From Toxonevra muliebris (taxonomy: Eukaryota; Arthropoda; Insecta; Diptera; Pallopteridae), in assembly GCA_963691655.1 (NCBI GenBank), contig OY829329.1:20102708-20166707 (forward strand): 64,000 nt of DNA, given 5' to 3'. Of the stretch, positions 58,685 to 64,000 are shown piece by piece; the stretch's first letter is position 1, and every line of letters starts with the position of its first letter. Under the pieces are notes generated by a model, which did no database searches, had not been told where the DNA came from, and saw nothing but the letters and a program-made list of their open reading frames with translations. A program made the position numbers and the translations under genes.

Positions 58685-60310
58685 TCACTTTGTATTCAAT
58701 ATGCCCGCAGATACTGTCGGCGTCAGCGTTGATGCTGCTGTTGATGTTGATGACGTTGACGAAGTGGACATCCCCGCACTGCTTTCCATGTGTTGTTTTT
58801 GATGTTGTTGTTGTTGCTGATGATGGTGATGATGATGATGCGATGTATCGGCGATGCCACTGTTTCCTCCACTACCCCCCACCACATTCGAACCGGTGCT
58901 GGCAGTCGGTGAGGCGTTAGATGAAGCTGAAACTGAGTAGTCTAATTTATATATGGCGCTGCGCGTTACATCGTCCATAGACGCCTCTTGACAATCCTGC
59001 CCACTGTGCGTTTGAGAGCCGCAATTATAGCAGGACACTGGCTTGCTGACACCCACCGTTAGCGTGCTGTACGGCGATGCGGCCAACAGTGATGTATTCG
59101 GTACTGCTGCCTGCGTCGATTGTAGTGACTGTGGTGGCTGTGATTGCTGTGGTACACCGCCACCTGTTACTGCATTAGTGCTAACCGAGGCGGAGTTGGT
59201 GGAACGTAATGCTACGGGCGGCGCTCCCGATAGTTGTGGTGCTCCCGATAGAAAAGTAATACCGCCGGGATGATATTGCGGGTAAATGAGTTCGCCGTTG
59301 GGTGGTAATTGAAAGCCAGGCAAACGGAACGTACCGGGCGGTGGTGGCGCCATCCCCGGATTGTGGGATAAAATTGGCGGTCTCGATGATGAGGCCAGAT
59401 GTGATGCAGCGACAGCATGATACGGATACGATGTGTTGTATTGCTGTTGATGTGGCTGCAGTATGACCGAATTTGATGTGATGACATTGCCGATAATGCC
59501 GCCGCTCACCGCTGACGGTGAACTTATGAGCACTGTATTCGTAGCCATATTATTGTTACTTGATACAGTATTGGCGCTTGTGGCAATGCTATTCGCTGTG
59601 CCGCCGCCACCGCTATTGTTATTATTGGACATCGACGTTTGCATCAGATTAGCTGAGCCCGCATTGCCACCTGGTGCTAATATGATTTCGGTGCCGAATA
59701 ATTGCTGCGATTGCTGCTGTGTTAGAGATTGGTGGGTGTTTGTGAGCGTTGATGCTGGCGCATAAATCAGTGTTGAACCGGCGCTCACTTGATTATTGCC
59801 AACACCACCACCGCCCGCACTATTTGCAAGCATTTGCTTTTCCGGTCGGCCGCCATTCAGTCGCGTCAGTCCCATTTGTTTGTTATAGCTCATCTGCTGA
59901 TGTTGTTGTTGCTGATGATGTTTCTGATGCTGCTGATGCTGTTGCATTTGATCACTATTCATATTGGAAAGTAATGTAGGCGTTTCAGGTGGTGATGTTT
60001 CACCCGATGAACCAATCGAACTTCCCGAATCACTACCAGCACTTTTATTCGAATTCATGCCTCCATCTAAGATGTGTGCATTACCGCCACAGCCTCCTCC
60101 TCCATCAGTCATGGTCATATTTTGCATTGAGTATGTTAAACCTGGAAAATTCGCTTGGTAATGTTGATTTACAGGTGATTGCTGCTGCTGTTGCTGCTGT
60201 GGATGTTGTGGGATATAGTTGCCCGCCTTAATTCTAGTATTTCTAGGAAATCCATTCAATCGAATTAAAGTTTGTAACTGAGATCCAGATCCATCGTTGT
60301 TCATAAGAGG
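58685..60310 (-). CDS. CG10492: 3' terminal exon of a ZCCHC14-like CCHC zinc-knuckle protein
   Basis: A single exon of about 541 codons on the minus strand, entered through a TTTATTTCAG acceptor at 60311-60320 and ending at TGA 58685. The first in-frame ATG (60304, MNNDGSGSQLQTL) is preceded by in-frame codons from the acceptor, so translation probably starts in an upstream exon beyond the window. Low-complexity Gln, Ser, Gly and His runs dominate. The key feature is CYNCGSQTHSGQDC (about residues 425-438 from the first ATG, genome 58991-59032), a C-X2-C-X4-H-X4-C knuckle followed by QEASMD. This is the layout of the ZCCHC14/ZCCHC2 C-terminus, whose PX/SAM-type domains would lie upstream. Such knuckles bind RNA. 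The symbol rests on remembered fly gene order next to Phlpp and should be checked. Confidence 0.8.
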   Translation of the reverse strand, partial: PLMNNDGSGSQLQTLIRLNGFPRNTRIKAGNYIPQHPQQQQQQQSPVNQHYQANFPGLTYSMQNMTMTDGGGGCGGNAHILDGGMNSNKSAGSDSGSSIGSSGETSPPETPTLLSNMNSDQMQQHQQHQKHHQQQQHQQMSYNKQMGLTRLNGGRPEKQMLANSAGGGGVGNNQVSAGSTLIYAPASTLTNTHQSLTQQQSQQLFGTEIILAPGGNAGSANLMQTSMSNNNNSGGGGTANSIATSANTVSSNNNMATNTVLISSPSAVSGGIIGNVITSNSVILQPHQQQYNTSYPYHAVAASHLASSSRPPILSHNPGMAPPPPGTFRLPGFQLPPNGELIYPQYHPGGITFLSGAPQLSGAPPVALRSTNSASVSTNAVTGGGVPQQSQPPQSLQSTQAAVPNTSLLAASPYSTLTVGVSKPVSCYNCGSQTHSGQDCQEASMDDVTRSAIYKLDYSVSASSNASPTASTGSNVVGGSGGNSGIADTSHHHHHHHQQQQQHQKQHMESSAGMSTSSTSSTSTAASTLTPTVSAGILNTK

Positions 60311-60850
60311 CTGAAATAAAATACAATTTTAATTTAATTGTAGATATTAACATAGATTTAATTCAACTGGAAGAATTCTGAAAATTGAAAATTTTTGCAA
60401 AGTAAAAAAAATCTAAACAGAATCGGGACAAACGACAGAAACCCAACGATGCGAAATCTGACATACGGATGGCGTTATTTTCCCTCTATTTTTAAAGTCG
60501 TACAAACCTTTGTGTATTTTTTTTTTCTTTTATTTTTGCATTTTAGTTTAATTTTGCTAATATTTGTGCATTTTCTTGATATAAGAATACGAATGTTGCG
60601 TATAAAGTAATGCGACCGGAAAGTAGTACTGGCAGGTAAGAATAAAAGAAAAGAAGGTAATGAATTTGGTATTTTCCGGGGGTTTTTGGCAAAGATTATA
60701 TGATTCTACGAAATTTTAATTAAGATAAGGATTACACTTTAAAACACACAGCATGACAATATTGTGAAAAAACGTTGCCTCATATCATCCTTTTATAGTA
60801 ATATTTTCCAGATTTCGGGAATAATTAAACACCCAAATCCCTCACCCCTG

Positions 60851-60890
60851 CCCCCCCCCCCCCCCCCCCCCCCTTGGCTAAGGCCCTGAA
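60851..60890 (-). repeat. 23-C homopolymer in a hAT-like G-rich terminus
   Basis: Twenty-three consecutive C residues (60851-60873) are followed by TTGGCTAAGGCCCTGA. On the minus strand this reads CAGGGCCTTAGCCAAGGGG and on into the G run, the form of hAT-type ends. A matching opposite end was not found. Confidence 0.6.
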
Positions 60891-61504
60891 TGGTGGAATC
60901 AGATCCAAATTGAAACATAACATTTACATTTTTGCACGCATTCTATTCCACAGACTTCAAGACTGTTGCTAATATTAGCGACATCGTTCATGTAGTTACA
61001 ATAATTTAAATAGCTTTCATAAACGAGTATAGAACGTATCAGTAGTGAATATTTTTCGCACGGTCAGTTATATAACGCTTGCTCTAGAGTCGGCAACCTT
61101 ACTAATAAAAGCACTAAATATAAAAGCACCCATTCAAAAAAAAGTTTTGTGAGGTTACGAATCATCTGAAGATGACTCAGAAATGAGGATTTAGGAAAAC
61201 AATATGCTCTCAATAGGCGAAGTTTTTGACTCCAATAGTATTTTCCGCAAAGTGCTGATGCCTAAAAATAAATTTGTAAAATAAATTGAAGATATTGAAC
61301 AATACTACTTTAACTTAAGCACGATTATCAATATTTAGTCCAGAATAAGTGTTTTTTTTTTTTAAATACGTGTCTTTAAATTAAAATGTATATAAGAATG
61401 TACATATGATCTCAGTGCCATTGCCCGTAAACATTTTTATGCAATCATTCCAAAGGCAAATATTATTTTCTTACTATGGATCAATGTTTCGTCTTAAAAG
61501 AATG

Positions 61505-62440
61505 TTTTTGTTAAGGATGTAGTCTGATGTTCGAGTTTCATAAAATCGATTTTTTTATTATGTATTTCGAAAGTACAATATATTGAAAGTATACTGTACT
61601 TTAAGTATCATAACAAAATTCAAAAAAATTAACGAAGTTATAGCACATAGTCGAGAGCACCTGTTGGTTAAAGTGAGGAACAGAATGTGAAGCTGAAGCG
61701 TGAAGTAACAATCTGTTAAAAGTGTAATGTATACATTTTCATTGCAATCAAACACAATGGGTGCGTTTCCCGCAGTGTGTCAGAAACGCGTCGCTGAGTG
61801 AAAATGTATACATTTTACCTTTAATAGATTGTTACTTCACGCTTCAGCTTCACATTCTATTCCTAACTTAAACTGTATGTGTTGTTAAAACTTAAAAAAC
61901 GTCTTTCTCGAAACAAAGTTTTTTTGATCGGCCCAGGGGTTTGAAGAAATTCTATAGAGCCGATTCGGCTGAAATTTTAATACTTTATTTCACACGCTCT
62001 CGCAGGTAGTAGAATTGCTTATTTTTAATCATTATTTCCTATTTTTATCCCGATTTTCAATAAAAAAAAAGCTTGATATTTAATTTTTTTTTAAAGTCTG
62101 CAATTTTGTTATTTTTTAATAAAAATAAAAATACTACCTGCTAGAATGGCAAGCCTACAAAACGATACTATATTTAAATTATTTTTCTTAGATGACTTCA
62201 AGTGTCGCAATCACCCAGACTAGCCACACACCTTTTTTTTTAAGTGTCCACTTTGGGCGTAAAAAACACTAAAAAAATATCGTAAAATAAACTCCAAACA
62301 TTTTTTTTTTGTACAGTTCAAGATGTCAATAATAACATATAAACAAATTTAAATGATTGTATTTTATTTCGTTATAATAAAAAATTCCCGAAAAAAAAAC
62401 CTTAAAAATTAGGCCGGAACACCAGACTACATCCATAATT
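61505..62440 (-). repeat. Long dispersed repeat, inverted copy 2 (with a fold-back insertion)
   Basis: Reverse-complemented, 62440-61900 matches 28385-28830 and 61605-61505 matches about 28840-28945. The intervening 61606-61900 stretch is extra and contains the fold-back element. Shared blocks include GTCTGGTGTTCCG, AAATAAAATACAATCATTT, TTGTAGGCTTG and AAATCGATTTT. Confidence 0.8.
61668..61871. mobile_element. Fold-back (hairpin) element with 75-bp arms
   Basis: The left arm 61668-61742 and the right arm 61799-61871 are near-perfect inverted copies. They share TTAAAGTGAGGAA/TTCCTAACTTAA ends, GAATGTGAAGCTGAAGCGTG, AAGTAACAATCT and ATGTATACATTTTCA. The loop of 56 bp contains GGTGCGTTTCCCGC and CAGAAACGCGTCGC. 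It interrupts copy 2 of the long dispersed repeat. Confidence 0.88.
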
Positions 62441-62574
62441 ATATTTTTAAATTGCTTTTCATGAAAATATTGGGAATGTATACATTCTCGGTTATGTACA
62501 CAGTCAGTGCATATAAGTTGTATATAAGCACACTTGTATATTAGAACATATTGATACTTTGGTTTAGCATTTCA

Positions 62575-62815
62575 ATACTCCACGAGCCATTGCCTGCCAC
62601 ACATGTAGTTCGCAAGTCATCTTTTAATCATATTGAGTAGTTTCGAATCGCTGATATCCTGAAGCAACATCGAATGGCTAACAGTGTCAAAAGCTTGCAA
62701 TAGCATATAATATATCCACTAGTAATATTCTGTCGCAATGATTTTTCTTATTCATGCCAGGGCCGTGGTTCTTTCGAAAGCTGTGTTGATAACAAGCACG
62801 GTCTTGATCGGGGGT
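62575..62815 (-). pseudogene. Non-LTR retrotransposon reverse-transcriptase fragment (jockey/CR1-like)
   Basis: The minus strand reads YQHSFRKNHG (QHGFRxxHS box), then LLVDILYAIASF and a shifted DTVSHSMLLQDISDSK (LDLSKAFDTVSHxxLLxDI). KRxLANYMCGRQ and LVEY (KRWLxNYLxGRQSxVEFR) follow. Two stops or shifts interrupt it, and about 80 codons remain. The GRQS box suits jockey or CR1-type RT. Confidence 0.75.
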
Positions 62816-64000
62816 GATCAACCAGAAAGAAAAAGTGAATTTTGCATTTTTAGGTTATAATTTTAAGGATCGGACTAAATACTAGTGTAGGTTGAAATAT
62901 TACCGGAAACTAACAAAATCAGCATTTTTGGCAATTTCGATTTATAGAAATCCTGAAGTGATAGAAAAATTCTACATCCGAAATCGGATTCAGTGCACAA
63001 ATACACATGTGACAGCTTCACTTGTTTTTAATTATCGGTAAACTCACAGTCTTGTATTATATTTACTGAATAATGATTTGTTCAAAGATAGCTAACAAAA
63101 GTGGAGAACAGATAATTTTTTCAGTGAGGAATTAAACTGAAAAATAACGTTTCCCAATCGTTTTGACTGTTTTCTATTCCGAAAATTTTAACTTCCACTA
63201 TTTCGTTCCAACCGGAATGAAAATTAGTTGCTTCAAGCGGAATAATATCTAATGGAAGTTGTTCCAATTTCAACTATTACAACTGTTAAAATCACTGATC
63301 ACTTTTGATTATTTGTATATTTTTTTCGCCATTTTTACCTTTTCCTGCATTCCACCGAATCTACAGTTTTTTGCCGAGCGAGGTGAAAAGAAACAAAGTT
63401 CTGAATAAGGTATATATTTCACAAATAAATATACCAGCACGAAATAGATTGAATCCCACAGTTTTATATAGTCTTTTTTTATATTTTACGACAGCCAGGT
63501 ATTTCTCAAGAATAAAATTAGTGGAACGGTATATGGAATACAAACCTTAGTTTCTTTTTCTATTAACCCTGTCGAACAGCGAAAAAAAGCTTTTGGTAAA
63601 TAATTGTACTAAGCGGACCTTGAATACTAAGAACCAATTTAATTTTTTATAGCTCTAGAATTCCGATTTCCATTCTCAAATTTTAAAGGCCCTGAAGAGA
63701 TATTGATATATAAACCCGATTATGTTTTTTGCTTCGAAATTTTGAAATAGCAAATAACTTTTCTATGCACTGACCGTTCACAAATAATTACAGCTTGCTA
63801 GCTCTATTCTTCAACCACGTATCTCCAAAATGACCATTTCGCAGTTAACGGAAAAAACTAAAAGCAACTGACACTAAAATTTGTTTTTTCATTCAAACTT
63901 ATTCCAATCTGGATTCTTAGGTTATTTTATGTATGTCAAATGTAAATCATATGCCAATATTTTGTTTTAAAGATCACAGAAACCCAAAAAAACATTCCAG

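Larger units (their letters stand above)
60311..64000 (-). other. Long intron of the zinc-knuckle gene (runs off the window)
   Basis: No upstream exon with SAM, PX or other recognisable text was found before the right edge. It holds a 23-C tract at 60851, a fold-back hairpin at 61.7 kb, the inverted partner of the 28.4-kb repeat and a LINE RT scrap. From about 62836 to 64000 I see nothing assignable. Confidence 0.5.

Noticed and set aside
58690..60231. Several + strand open frames opposite the zinc-knuckle exon
   Set aside because: They are antisense readings of CAG/CAT-rich coding sequence.

Overview
This is an AT-rich, intron-bearing eukaryotic window that fits a higher dipteran, most likely a tephritid-type fruit fly. 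Reasons: three insect genes with fly-like protein sequence and short poly-Gln/His runs, ATAC/ATGT-type microsatellites, and Tc1-mariner, hAT-like and non-LTR remnants typical of fly genomes. No bacterial, organellar or CRISPR feature was seen. The species is an inference.

Three host genes were found. (1) Lim3, a LIM-homeodomain neuronal fate factor, runs on the + strand from about 31.5 to 41.0 kb. I could place seven coding exons that join in frame to a 409-residue protein. (2) Phlpp, a leucine-rich-repeat PP2C-type phosphatase, runs on the - strand from 50.3 to 44.2 kb in three coding exons and converges on Lim3. (3) The 3' terminal exon of a CCHC zinc-knuckle protein of the ZCCHC14 type lies on the - strand at 58.7-60.3 kb; its upstream exons lie beyond the right edge. 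From memory, D. melanogaster also carries Lim3, Phlpp (CG10493) and CG10492 together at 37B, so this looks like conserved microsynteny. Lim3 acts in the nucleus in neuron specification, and Phlpp is a cytoplasmic/membrane regulator of Akt-type kinases. Their adjacency looks like inherited gene order rather than a shared pathway.

The first 30 kb holds no host gene I can recognise. It is a graveyard of mobile DNA: an RTE-like reverse-transcriptase scrap, a decayed DDE transposase, another RT scrap, a TA-flanked fold-back element, two full-length but decayed DD37E Tc1-mariner elements with different terminal repeats, a hAT-like MITE nested in another repeat, and several degenerate tandem arrays.

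The Lim3 introns contain a tRNA-derived SINE, a perfect 16-bp-stem hairpin, a MITE-like repeat present twice, a Tc1-like transposase remnant, and a TIR-bounded element filled with a degenerate 12-bp minisatellite that sits in the intron splitting the homeobox. Between Lim3 and Phlpp lies a LINE RNase H fragment. Between Phlpp and the zinc-knuckle gene are two copies (a third is at 15.6 kb) of a hAT-like family with TIR CAGTGTGGCCAAC and 8-bp target duplications, two of them perfect. This family is the strongest candidate for an undescribed system here, because one copy keeps a short acidic reading frame that may be the tail of the parent transposase.
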